A stretch of DNA of 24,726 nucleotides from CAZIPZ01 sp964541075 (GTDB taxonomy: Bacteria; Acidobacteriota; Terriglobia; 20CM-2-55-15), in the NCBI GenBank assembly GCA_964541075.1, contig CAZIPZ010000035.1, forward strand, positions 1 through 24,726, given 5' to 3'. Positions 15,052 through 23,004 of the stretch are shown one piece after another. The notes beneath the pieces were generated by a model, which searched no databases, was not told where the DNA came from, and saw nothing but the letters and a program-made list of their open reading frames with translations. The position numbers and the translations under genes were made by a program. The stretch's first letter is position 1. Each line of letters starts with the position of its first letter.

Positions 15052-15405
15052 ATGCAGGGCCGAAGAATTGACCGTATTGAAGAACAAATTCGAATCGAGC
15101 TCAGCGAGATCATCGAACGCGAGATCAATGACCCGAGAGTCGGCCTCGTCACGGTGACGGCGGTGAAAGTTTCTGCGGACCTTCGCCACGCCCGGATCTT
15201 CGTTACCGTTCTCGGTTCTGACGACCAACGGAAAAAAAGTCTGGAAGGCCTAAGGTCGGCGGCAAGCTATGCACGACGATCTCTGAGTAAGCGATTGCAC
15301 CACTTGCGCCGGATCCCGGAATTGACATTCGACTACGATGAATCCATCGAGCAGGGCATTCGCATCGAGAAACTTTTTGATCAGCTCAAGCCGACGGAAG
15401 AATGA
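15052..15405 (+). CDS. rbfA: 30S ribosome-binding factor RbfA
   Basis: The 117-residue protein is RbfA, a KH-fold factor for late 16S rRNA maturation. RRIDRIEEQIRIELSEIIE is the N-terminal helix, INDPRVGLVTVTAVKVS and DLRHARIFVTV are the signature strands, and RRIPELTFDYDESIEQG is the C-terminal conserved segment. Length and motif order are normal. An AGGA stands 12 bases before the ATG. The gap to ylxP is 44 bases. The stop lies immediately before truB. Confidence 0.96.
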   Translation: MQGRRIDRIEEQIRIELSEIIEREINDPRVGLVTVTAVKVSADLRHARIFVTVLGSDDQRKKSLEGLRSAASYARRSLSKRLHHLRRIPELTFDYDESIEQGIRIEKLFDQLKPTEE

Positions 15406-15420
15406 TTGTTTCGGTCGAAC

Positions 15421-16278
15421 ATGAATGGAATTTGGATCATCAATAAGCCTGCAGGTATGACGTCGCATGACGTCGTCCACCGCATTCGATCCACTTTTTC
15501 AATATCCAAGGTCGGCCATTTGGGAACTCTCGATCCAATGGCTACCGGCGTCCTTCCTGTTTGCGTCGGCAAGGCGACTCGCATGAGCCAGTTCATCACG
15601 AGTTCTCCAAAGGAATACTCCGGTTGCATTCGGTTTGGTTTTTCCACGACGACGTACGACCGCGAAGGCGCCAGAACAAGCGACGAGCGCCCATTGACTT
15701 CAACCCGATCCGAGATTGAAGAAGCCATGCGCAGCCTGACCGGCGCCATCGAGCAGGCGCCGCCGGCGTTTTCAGCCAAAAAGATCGGGGGCGTTTCATC
15801 GCATAAATTCGCGCGACGTGGAAAGCAGGTTGAGATACCTCCATCACGGGTGACGATTGAGCGATTCGAGATGACCGCCTTTGATCCGCCGTCGATTCGT
15901 TTCCATGTTGTGTGCTCCCCCGGTGTGTATGTTCGCAGCCTAGCCCACGATCTCGGAACGCACATCGGGTGCGGCGCCCACTTGACGGCCCTTAGCCGAA
16001 CTCAATCCGGAGAATTCCTGCTCGCCAACGCAGTTTGTCTGGATGAAGCCTCGCCCGAAAACCTCATTCCGATCGAGCAACTCCTCTTGTCGTGGCCCCG
16101 CATCGACGTATCGGGCGCAGAGGAGGTGAGAGTGGCTCACGGTAATCCTATACCCGGCGAGGCCGCCTCGAAGTTTGCCCGCATCTTTAACAAAAAAGGC
16201 GAGTTCATAGCCGTCGCGTCCGTAGAAAATGGTTGGGCGAGTCCTAGACTTGTGCTAACCTCAATGACTTCTAATTAA
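15421..16278 (+). CDS. truB: tRNA pseudouridine-55 synthase
   Basis: The product of about 285 residues isomerises U55 in the T-loop of tRNAs. NGIWIINKPAGMTSHDVVH is the conserved start of the family, GHLGTLDPMATGVLPV contains the catalytic Asp, and YVRSLAHDLGTHIGCGAHL is the second core motif. A C-terminal PUA-like region follows residue about 230. The reading frame also includes a TTG at 15406 that touches the rbfA stop; the ATG at 15421 is preferred by homology, although neither has a strong ribosome site. No nrnA lies between rbfA and truB and no ribF follows, both common in other genomes. Confidence 0.95.
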   Translation: MNGIWIINKPAGMTSHDVVHRIRSTFSISKVGHLGTLDPMATGVLPVCVGKATRMSQFITSSPKEYSGCIRFGFSTTTYDREGARTSDERPLTSTRSEIEEAMRSLTGAIEQAPPAFSAKKIGGVSSHKFARRGKQVEIPPSRVTIERFEMTAFDPPSIRFHVVCSPGVYVRSLAHDLGTHIGCGAHLTALSRTQSGEFLLANAVCLDEASPENLIPIEQLLLSWPRIDVSGAEEVRVAHGNPIPGEAASKFARIFNKKGEFIAVASVENGWASPRLVLTSMTSN

Positions 16279-16325
16279 TGCGGTGTGTCAGTCTGTAGAA
16301 CAGAGAGAAAAGCAAAGACCAAACA

Positions 16326-16595
16326 ATGAGTCTGACTAAGGAAAATAAAGGAAATATCATCACCCAGTATCGCATTCACGCTTCAGATACCGGGTCCCCG
16401 GAAGTTCAAATCGCAATTCTTAGCGAACGGATAACGTATCTCACCGAACACTTCAAGACCCACAAGAAAGATCATTCTTCACGCCGCGGGTTATTGAAAA
16501 TCGTCGGTAAACGCCGGCGCCTGCTCGACTATCTGAGAACGTACAATACCGACCGTTATCGCGAAGTAATTTCTAAGCTGGGAATACGAAAATAG
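16326..16595 (+). CDS. rpsO: 30S ribosomal protein S15
   Basis: The 89-residue protein is S15 at full normal length. It binds the 16S rRNA central domain. HASDTGSPEVQIAILSERI, LTEHFKTHKKDHSSRRGL and GKRRRLLDYL are invariant family blocks. The 47-base gap from truB shows no clear promoter, so it is probably read from the rimP promoter. An intrinsic terminator stands about 50 bases after the stop, before pnp. The rpsO-terminator-pnp order matches E. coli. Confidence 0.98.
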   Translation: MSLTKENKGNIITQYRIHASDTGSPEVQIAILSERITYLTEHFKTHKKDHSSRRGLLKIVGKRRRLLDYLRTYNTDRYREVISKLGIRK

Positions 16596-16646
16596 AGCGT
16601 CGAAGGTGCAATGTAAACGCTCCAGAACATTAGGTAAACGATGAAG

Positions 16647-16678
16647 AACGACCCGGGTATCGATTCTGGGTCGTTTTT
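16647..16678 (+). terminator. rho-independent terminator after rpsO
   Basis: AACGACCC (16647-16654) pairs with GGGTCGTT (16668-16675), and a further G-T and G-C pair extends the stem to 10 bp with a 9-base loop. A TTTTT run follows at 16674-16678. This is a clear intrinsic terminator 51 bases after the rpsO stop. It should partly separate the ribosomal genes from pnp. Confidence 0.88.
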
Positions 16679-16767
16679 GTATTGCGGCATCTTTAGGATC
16701 CGCACGCAGTCTTCCCTCAGTATCTCAGGGTTGACGTCACATTGACCCGCCACCCGGGGGAGACTCT

Positions 16768-16797
16768 ATGCAGGAAGGAGATAAAAAATCGTCATGA
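16768..16797 (+). other. possible 9-codon upstream ORF coupled to pnp
   Basis: GGAG at 16759-16762, inside a GGGGGAG run, is 5 bases before an ATG at 16768 that opens MQEGDKKSS and ends at TGA 16795-16797. The TGA overlaps the pnp ATG as ATGA. The pnp ribosome site AAGGAG (16775-16780) lies inside this frame. If translated it would couple to pnp. Such short frames can arise by chance. Confidence 0.25.
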
Positions 16798-18902
16798 AGG
16801 TTCATAAAGTCAGCACGATGCTCGGAGAGCGGGAGCTCTCGATCGAGGTCGGTAAGCTGGCCAAGCAAGCCGACGGTTCGGCGCTGGTTCGCTATGGAGA
16901 CACGGTTGTGCTGGTAACGGCGTGCTCCAACAAAGAACCCAGAGAAGGACTGGATTTCTTTCCTCTGACAGTGGATTACCGCGAAAATTTTTATGCGGCA
17001 GGGAAGATTCCGGGCGGTTTTTTCAAACGTGAAGGCAAGCCATCCGAGCGAGAAGTGCTCAATAGCCGCATGATCGACCGTCCGATTCGCCCCTTGTTCC
17101 CTGAGGGTTATAGAAACGACACCCAGGTTGTTGCATTGGTTTTGTCGTCGGATCCGGACATCGATCCGTCCATGCACGCCATTGTCGGGGCTTCCACAGC
17201 GCTCTTCGTTTCAAATATTCCATTTACGCAGCCTGTCGCTGCGGTTCGCGTCGGCTTGATCGATGGCCGGTATTACCTGAATCCCACCTACGCGGAATTG
17301 AAAAACAGCCGGTTGAATTTGGCCGTGGCCGGCATGGAAGACGGCATAGTAATGGTCGAAGCAGGCGCCAATGAAGTTTCTGAAGAAGTAATGGTCGAAG
17401 CGCTTAACTTTGGTCATCAGGCGATCAAGCAGATCATCGGTCTGCAAAAGGAGCTTTACGGTCTGATCCAACCGGTCAAGCGCCGCCTTGAAGTCGCTCA
17501 AGTCGATCAGGCGATGGCGAAGAAGATTGAACAGGCCATTCGAGCGGATCTCGAAGACGCTCTGGACACGCACAAGCACGACAAGCTTGAAAGCTATTCG
17601 TTGGTCGATGCTGCAAAGAAAAAGGCCTTGGACCTGTTTCCAGAGGCGGACGACGAGACGCTAAGCGCGGCCAAACAACTCTTCAATACATTGAAGGAAC
17701 GCATTTTCCGCGATCAGATTCTGCATAAGCGCGAACGGCCCGACAAACGTCAGTTCAACACTGTGCGACCCATCTGGATTGAAACCAGTGTGCTGCCGCG
17801 AACTCACGGCTCGGCTGTCTTTACTCGCGGCGAAACTCAAGCCTTGGTCACGGCGACCCTTGGAACCGCCGACGATGTGCAGCGGATGGATTGGCTTGAA
17901 GGCGAATCCTTTAAACGTTTTCTACTTCACTACAACTTCCCGCCTTTTTCCGTCGGGGAGGTTTCCCCCTTGCGAGGTCCTGGTCGCCGCGAGGTCGGAC
18001 ACGGCGCTCTGGCTGAGCGCGCATTGCTGCCCGTCATACCAGGTGACGATCAGTTTCCCTACACGATCCGAGTTGTCTCCGACATTCTGGAATCCAACGG
18101 CTCCTCCTCCATGGCCAGCGTTTGTGGTGGAACACTGGCGCTCATGGATGCAGGCATTCCAATCAAAGCTCCTGTAGCCGGAGTCGCCATGGGGCTGGTG
18201 AAGGAAGGTGACAACTACGCCGTGCTTACGGATATCGCAGGCGCGGAAGATCATTACGGCGACATGGATTTCAAGGTTGCCGGAACGCGTGAAGGAATCA
18301 CGGCGCTTCAGATGGATATCAAGATCCCAGGCGTCACATCGAATATCATGTCCGAAGCTCTCGCGCAGGCGAAGGAAGGACGTCTTCACATTCTTGAAAA
18401 GATGCTCGAATCGCTGGCGGATGTTCGCACCGAAATCTCGCCTTTCGCACCGCGAATCTACTCCATGAAGATTCCTACGGACAAAATTCGCGACGTCATC
18501 GGTCCTGGAGGCAAGATGATTCGTTCCATCATCGATCAGACGGGAGTGAAGATCGATGTGTCCGATGACGGCCGAGTGAATATTGCGTCCTCGGACGGTC
18601 CGTCGGCAAATAAGGCGATTCAGATCATTCAGGATCTGACTGCGACGGCCGAAGTTGGGAAAACGTACCTTGGAAAGGTCGTTCGTATTGCGGAGTTTGG
18701 CGCGTTTGTCGAAATCTTTCCTGGAACGGACGGCCTTTTGCACATCTCCGAAATCGATGAAAATCGCATCCGGAATGTTCGAGACGTGCTCCGCGAAGGG
18801 GACCAGGTGATGGTCAAAGTGGTCGGCATGGAGGGCAACAAGATCAAGTTGTCTCGCCGAGCTGTGCTGCGAGATCAAAAACAAAAGCAGGAACAGAAGT
18901 AA
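16794..18902 (+). CDS. pnp: polyribonucleotide nucleotidyltransferase (PNPase)
   Basis: The 702-residue PNPase degrades RNA 3' to 5' with phosphate and belongs to the RNA degradosome in many bacteria. Two RNase PH-like cores flank a helical domain. The second core shows GRREVGHGALAERAL, SNGSSSMASVCGGTLAL and the acid-bearing GDMDFKVAGTREG (from residue 489). A KH domain has IGPGGK at 569-574, an S1 domain spans about 623-695, and the tail is short and Lys/Gln-rich. AAGGAG lies 13 bases before the ATG, a long spacing. The 198-base gap after rpsO holds the terminator, TTGACG (16731) and TTGACC (16742) boxes without good -10 partners, and a possible leader ORF. Confidence 0.98.
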   Translation: MKVHKVSTMLGERELSIEVGKLAKQADGSALVRYGDTVVLVTACSNKEPREGLDFFPLTVDYRENFYAAGKIPGGFFKREGKPSEREVLNSRMIDRPIRPLFPEGYRNDTQVVALVLSSDPDIDPSMHAIVGASTALFVSNIPFTQPVAAVRVGLIDGRYYLNPTYAELKNSRLNLAVAGMEDGIVMVEAGANEVSEEVMVEALNFGHQAIKQIIGLQKELYGLIQPVKRRLEVAQVDQAMAKKIEQAIRADLEDALDTHKHDKLESYSLVDAAKKKALDLFPEADDETLSAAKQLFNTLKERIFRDQILHKRERPDKRQFNTVRPIWIETSVLPRTHGSAVFTRGETQALVTATLGTADDVQRMDWLEGESFKRFLLHYNFPPFSVGEVSPLRGPGRREVGHGALAERALLPVIPGDDQFPYTIRVVSDILESNGSSSMASVCGGTLALMDAGIPIKAPVAGVAMGLVKEGDNYAVLTDIAGAEDHYGDMDFKVAGTREGITALQMDIKIPGVTSNIMSEALAQAKEGRLHILEKMLESLADVRTEISPFAPRIYSMKIPTDKIRDVIGPGGKMIRSIIDQTGVKIDVSDDGRVNIASSDGPSANKAIQIIQDLTATAEVGKTYLGKVVRIAEFGAFVEIFPGTDGLLHISEIDENRIRNVRDVLREGDQVMVKVVGMEGNKIKLSRRAVLRDQKQKQEQK

Positions 18903-18927
18903 CAAGTGAACGGTTGTCGCTGACCTG

Positions 18928-19221
18928 CTAATCCAAATCCAGAGGACGAATTGGATCTTCCAATTCGTCCTTGCGCTTCAAAGCCTCTTCAAATTTTTGA
19001 TCCACGAGTTTCATCCGGCCCGCCTCGCGCTGAAACGCTTCCTTGAATCGATCGTCAGCGTTTTCCTGCTCTTCCTTCACCTTCAAAAGGGCGTCTTCAA
19101 AGGACAGAGACTTCTTTTTTGATTTCTCCGTGAAGATGACTTCGCCGGTAGTCGCATCGATGGTGAGCACGGCCTCGCAGCAGGTGCACTGCACCTTAAC
19201 CCGGGTCTCCCTCTTGTCCAT
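18928..19221 (-). CDS. small hypothetical protein with an N-terminal CxCC motif
   Basis: I do not recognise a named family. The 97-residue protein begins with VQCTCCEAVLTIDATTGEVI, a beta-rich segment with Cys12, Cys14 and Cys15. This resembles half of a zinc ribbon, as in rubredoxin-like or DNA-repair zinc domains. The rest (residues about 35-92) is a highly charged Lys/Glu/Asp-rich helix, probably coiled coil, ending in PIRPLDLD. No signal peptide or membrane segment is seen, so it is likely cytoplasmic. It starts 14 bases after the TPR gene and is probably cotranscribed with it. No strong ribosome site is visible. It converges on pnp. Confidence 0.7.
   Translation of the reverse strand: MDKRETRVKVQCTCCEAVLTIDATTGEVIFTEKSKKKSLSFEDALLKVKEEQENADDRFKEAFQREAGRMKLVDQKFEEALKRKDELEDPIRPLDLD
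18943..18971. repeat. perfect 12-bp inverted repeat at the pnp/orf97 convergent junction
   Basis: AGGACGAATTGG (18943-18954) and its exact complement (18960-18971) enclose a 5-base loop. It begins 41 bases after the pnp stop and lies within the last codons of the convergent small gene. No T-run follows on either strand, so it is not a classic intrinsic terminator. It could protect the 3' end of pnp mRNA or assist Rho-type termination. Confidence 0.55.
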
Positions 19222-19235
19222 ATGTGGACAGTATA

Positions 19236-20228
19236 TTACTTCTGCTCTATTTGCGCCCTCATGACCTTTGCGCGCATCGCTTCCACGGCGGGCCTATCGC
19301 TCGCGTCGGGGTTTTCATCCAAATAGCCGTTAAGCTGCTCCATGAGGCTATCGTAGCGGCGAAGCTTCCCGTAAACATTGGCCAACATCAGCCGAACTTG
19401 AAACATTTTCGGAGCGAGCTCGAGAGCCTTCTTCAGCGCAGCTTCTGCTTTGTCCAAGTTTGAAATGCGGTAGAGAGCGATTCCCAGATTGAAAAACGCA
19501 AATGCGGATCGACCATTCGCCTTCACCGCTTCCTCACCGGTGGTGACCGCCTGATCCGGCCTGTCGGTGTCGATGTAGAGACTGGTCAGATTCACCAGCG
19601 GATCCGCGCTGTTTCCATTGAGCGTGTGAGCGCGCATGAATTCACGTTCAGCATCTTCATAACGACCCAAGGCCTTATAGGACAACCCAAGTTCGTTGTG
19701 CGCCGCGTAGAAGTCTGGTGCAATCTCCAAGGATTGCTCCAGCAGCCGGGCGGCCTTCACCTCATCCTTTTTCCTTCTTCTGTCGACCGCCCTGTTGAAC
19801 AAAGAAACCGCTTTCTTGGGATATGCGCTAAGAAACTGAGAAACGTCGATGGTGGATGAATCGTTGGGCGCACGGGTAATTCTCAGACGCTTCACGAAAA
19901 CCATAGTGTCGGGAGGAAATTGCAGTCCAGTATCGGTTTCCAGGTTGTAGCGCGTATCTTCAATATTGTCGCCCTCGACGTACAGAACGTACGATCCCCG
20001 GCGAATGCCAAGAAAGTTAAACCGACCATCAGAGTCCGTGAAAGTGGTGGCTACAGGATTGAGCCCCATGAACTCCAGAGTGACACGGCATCGCGCGCAT
20101 CCTCCTCCGTCTTCAAAAACAACACTGCCAGAAATCGTCTGGTCGCCTGCAGCGCCGAAGCCCAGACGTGCTTCTGCGACCATAGCAATCAGAGTTATAA
20201 GGAAGATGACTCTTTTGGGGAATCGCAC
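19236..20228 (-). CDS. exported protein with carboxypeptidase-regulatory-like domain and TPR repeats
   Basis: The 330-residue protein has an N-terminal signal sequence (basic MRFPKR, hydrophobic VIFLITLIAMVAEA, residues 1-26). Residues about 31-95 (ISGSVVFEDG, CRVTLEF, TDSDGRFNF, GIRRGSYVLYVEG) match the carboxypeptidase-regulatory-like beta-sandwich. Residues about 138-310 hold tetratricopeptide repeats (AAHNELGLSYKALGRYEDAEREF and FFNLGIALYRISNLDKAEAALKKAL). Cys44 and Cys47 form a CxxC in the first domain. This architecture is common in Acidobacteriota. It likely works in the periplasm or outer envelope as a scaffold; the partner is unknown. The start is GTG at 20228 with GAGGAG about 5 bases upstream. 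The 107-base gap before it shows no convincing promoter. Confidence 0.82.
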   Translation of the reverse strand: MRFPKRVIFLITLIAMVAEARLGFGAAGDQTISGSVVFEDGGGCARCRVTLEFMGLNPVATTFTDSDGRFNFLGIRRGSYVLYVEGDNIEDTRYNLETDTGLQFPPDTMVFVKRLRITRAPNDSSTIDVSQFLSAYPKKAVSLFNRAVDRRRKKDEVKAARLLEQSLEIAPDFYAAHNELGLSYKALGRYEDAEREFMRAHTLNGNSADPLVNLTSLYIDTDRPDQAVTTGEEAVKANGRSAFAFFNLGIALYRISNLDKAEAALKKALELAPKMFQVRLMLANVYGKLRRYDSLMEQLNGYLDENPDASDRPAVEAMRAKVMRAQIEQK

Positions 20229-20335
20229 AACGCTCCTCGCTGCCTATATGTCTGCAACGATGAGTGCAATTAGGGCGCCGTTGCGAATTCGCGGAATATG
20301 TGAAGGGTTCTTTAGGCTTGTCGAAACTCAGGACG

Positions 20336-21229
20336 TCATAATGTGAATCGCACTTCCACTCCGGAGTGAAGCGCTTCGACTTCTTCTCTGTTCACCATGC
20401 CTGGCCGCAGAGTCCCTGCGTCGCTGAACGCCGCCGCGACAGCCCACTTCAAGGCGTCTGCGGCGGAACCGCCCCCGAGCAGGATTTTGAGGTACGCTGC
20501 TGTGAACGCATCACCTGCACCTATCGGATTGACATGTTGGATGTACGGTGGCGCCGCTTGCATGTAACTGCCGGCATTAATCACTCCTGCGCCTTTTTCT
20601 CCAAAGGTCACAACGGAATGTTGCGGCAAGAAAACAAGGGAGGTGCAGTCCATCATTTTTGTAAATTCTTCGGCGTTCGGCTTCATAAAAGTGGGACGAG
20701 CTTCCAGTCCGGCCCTTAATACGGCGCCGGATGCATCGATGGCGGTGAGCTTCGTTCGCGCTTGCAGCAGGATCTGAGTGTAGAAATACAGGGGTAAGCC
20801 TGTGGAAAGACTGCCCGTTACGAGGACGGCGCTCATTCGAGGAAGCAACCTTTCGACCGTCGCCAGCAGCTTCCCAGCTGCGCCTCTCTCGATTTCCGGG
20901 CTCTCCTCGTTGATAACGGTAGGATGTGTTTTCGTTTCACGATCACAGATGATCGTGGCAGTCCGAGTGTCCTGATCGTACGCGGGAATTGCCGTCACTC
21001 GAATCCCGATATCGGATAGGGGCTCAGTGATGCACCTTGCGTTCGCGCGGCCAGCGAATCCGACCAGAGAGACTTCTCCACCTAGCTGTCTAAAGACCCG
21101 CGCGACATTGCTCCCCTTCCCGCCTGGCTGCGTCAAAACGGACTTGCTGCGCTGGACGACGCCGGATTGAAAGCCATCCACCTCCAGAATCCGATCGATG
21201 GCCAGGTTCGGACAAACCACGAGCAACAT
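20336..21229 (-). CDS. PfkB-family sugar-phosphate kinase (1-phosphofructokinase/LacC-like)
   Basis: The 297-residue protein is a ribokinase-superfamily kinase of the FruK/LacC/PfkB type. CPNLAIDRILEVD gives the substrate residues Asn8 and Asp12, QPGGKGSNVAR (34-44) is the glycine signature, KPNAEEF is the family mid-region, and NPIGAGDAFTA (234-244) holds the catalytic Asp240. Members phosphorylate fructose 1-phosphate, tagatose 6-phosphate or fructose 6-phosphate. No PTS genes or sugar regulator lie nearby, so the substrate stays open. The ATG is 3 bases after the ubiD stop, implying cotranslation. No intrinsic terminator is visible after it. Confidence 0.85.
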   Translation of the reverse strand: MLLVVCPNLAIDRILEVDGFQSGVVQRSKSVLTQPGGKGSNVARVFRQLGGEVSLVGFAGRANARCITEPLSDIGIRVTAIPAYDQDTRTATIICDRETKTHPTVINEESPEIERGAAGKLLATVERLLPRMSAVLVTGSLSTGLPLYFYTQILLQARTKLTAIDASGAVLRAGLEARPTFMKPNAEEFTKMMDCTSLVFLPQHSVVTFGEKGAGVINAGSYMQAAPPYIQHVNPIGAGDAFTAAYLKILLGGGSAADALKWAVAAAFSDAGTLRPGMVNREEVEALHSGVEVRFTL

Positions 21230-21232
21230 CCG

Positions 21233-22972
21233 CTACTTCCAGTATTGCGGCCAACGCCTGTCCACAAGCCTTACAACCGATTCATCCATCTCGAGCGGCG
21301 CCGGATAGCCTTCCTTCCACGTTGCGTCGATTCCGACGATGCCTTTGTAGATGGGTCTTGCACCAACAAACTGTTGCTCGCTGAAAAACATGTCTCGCAC
21401 CGGATCGAAGCGTGTGAAGATCCCCCATTGCAGGTTCTCATCATCGTCCAGGCTTACGTCCGGACTCACAGCCACTACAAAACGCACGCCAAGCGGAGCT
21501 TTGACGAGGTTCTGTATCACCTCGCGCACATTGTTGCGTACGGTGACTACGAGAAACCCATGCTCGAAAAGCTTCCAAGTCTGAATGCGGGAATCGAATC
21601 GCCTAGGATCCGGATCGGCAGCAGGAGTGAATGACTCCTCGCCCGTTGCGTCAATCACCAGCTTGCTTCCGACATGCATCGTGAAAGACGTAAAGTCAAG
21701 AGTGTCGAGCGGAGCGAACGGGAGAAGCCACATATGATTCTCCGGTTCGAAGCGACGGCACATGTCTCTCAATACCTGGCGAAAGTTATTGGGATCCCTG
21801 TCCGGACCGACGAGCACCATAACTTTCGTCAAAGATAGCTGCCCCGTTCCAAGCAACGCCATCGCGGTCTTCAATACTTCCTTAGGATGCCGCTCTTTCA
21901 AGGAAACTGCCAACAGGTTGTGAAATCCCGCACCGACGTAGGCGCACATATCCATAACATTGGGATTCACAATGCGTATCAAAGGACCCACCATTTCGCC
22001 GGCGGCGATCCCAAGGAATTTGTCTTCCTGCGGCGGTTTGCCGACGACGGTCGCAGCATAAATCGGGTTGCGGCGGCGCGTGATGCGGCGGACGTGAAAG
22101 ACGGGAAAGTCCGCGGCCTCGGAATAGTGTCCGAAATGATCGCCGAATGGTCCTTCCAAGCGGCGTTGGCGCGCAGGCACCACGCCTTCCAGGATGAATT
22201 CGGCATTCGCAGGGACCATGAGCTTGACCGTTTTCCCGCGGATCATCGGAACGCTGTGCCCGCGGAGAAATCCTGCAAAGGCGATCTCGTCGACATCTTC
22301 AGGAAGCGGAAGAATTGCGGACATCATCAGGATCGGATCTGCCCCCACAACTACGGCGACCTCCAGATCCTCGCCGTGCTGCTCGGCCTCCCAGTAGTGT
22401 CCCCGGCCTCCTTTCATGCTTTGCCAATGCATGCCGGTTTGATTGCGACTGAAGACCTGAAGCCGATAAAGACCAAGATTTCGACGAGAAGTCCTCGGAT
22501 GCTGTGTCAGCACCATGCCGTAGGTGATGAATCTGCCCGCGTCTCGTGGCCAGCATTTGAGAACCGGCAGGCGCGTCAGATCCGCCTCCTCGACGACTTC
22601 CTGGCTTATCGCTGACGTGGCGGCTCTCGGATGCATGAAGGCCAGCCGCTTTAGAACCTCCCTTGAATCCCACAACCGCGCCAAGGATGGAGGGTTCAGG
22701 TTTTGCACAGTGTTTAGCAGTTCGCGACCAATCTCAGCAGGATCACGGCCGAGCGCGGTGCGAACACGCTCCATCGTTCCGAACAGGTTCATGAGCAGAG
22801 GAACCGTCGAACCCTTCGGCCTTTCAAACAACAGGGCAGGCCCGCCTTCACGTAAAACACGCTGAGTGATCTCCGTGACTTCCAGTTCCGGATCCACTTC
22901 CATACGTATTCGCTTTAACTGGCCTTGCTTTTCGAGACGTCTAACGAATTCCTGGAGGTCGCCAAAATACAT
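21233..22972 (-). CDS. UbiD-family decarboxylase (prenylated-FMN dependent), long form
   Basis: The product has 579 residues from ATG 22972, or 585 from ATG 22990. It aligns with E. coli UbiD across the core: QGQLKRI, LREGGPALLFE, NLFGT, CWPRDAG, NLGLYR with the prFMN-contacting Arg, VGADP and LEGPFGDHFGHY with the catalytic Glu and nearby acid residue. It is about 85 residues longer than E. coli UbiD (497) because of a C-terminal extension. UbiD enzymes remove aromatic or unsaturated carboxylates. If the host uses menaquinone made by the futalosine route, the long form (as in Helicobacter) fits the MqnL role; ubiquinone synthesis is the alternative. It starts 14-32 bases after the EamA gene. 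No strong ribosome site separates the two ATGs. Confidence 0.9.
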   Translation of the reverse strand: MYFGDLQEFVRRLEKQGQLKRIRMEVDPELEVTEITQRVLREGGPALLFERPKGSTVPLLMNLFGTMERVRTALGRDPAEIGRELLNTVQNLNPPSLARLWDSREVLKRLAFMHPRAATSAISQEVVEEADLTRLPVLKCWPRDAGRFITYGMVLTQHPRTSRRNLGLYRLQVFSRNQTGMHWQSMKGGRGHYWEAEQHGEDLEVAVVVGADPILMMSAILPLPEDVDEIAFAGFLRGHSVPMIRGKTVKLMVPANAEFILEGVVPARQRRLEGPFGDHFGHYSEAADFPVFHVRRITRRRNPIYAATVVGKPPQEDKFLGIAAGEMVGPLIRIVNPNVMDMCAYVGAGFHNLLAVSLKERHPKEVLKTAMALLGTGQLSLTKVMVLVGPDRDPNNFRQVLRDMCRRFEPENHMWLLPFAPLDTLDFTSFTMHVGSKLVIDATGEESFTPAADPDPRRFDSRIQTWKLFEHGFLVVTVRNNVREVIQNLVKAPLGVRFVVAVSPDVSLDDDENLQWGIFTRFDPVRDMFFSEQQFVGARPIYKGIVGIDATWKEGYPAPLEMDESVVRLVDRRWPQYWK

Positions 22973-23004
22973 GCCGCGTGACGATAACATACTCAGAAGA
23001 GCAC

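Noticed and set aside
16731..16770. TTGACG and TTGACC boxes upstream of pnp as a promoter
   Set aside because: At 16-18 base spacing the -10 positions are G-rich or match only 3 of 6 bases (TCTATG). A pnp promoter is likely somewhere here but cannot be placed.
17922..18905. A 327-codon open frame on the minus strand opposite pnp
   Set aside because: The translation is His/Arg/Asp-rich without recognisable motifs. The plus-strand frame is unmistakable PNPase, so this is an antisense shadow.
20283..20292. Palindrome GCGAATTCGC in the gap upstream of the TPR gene
   Set aside because: A 10-base palindrome alone is weak evidence for an operator. No promoter boxes are arranged around it and there is no second copy.
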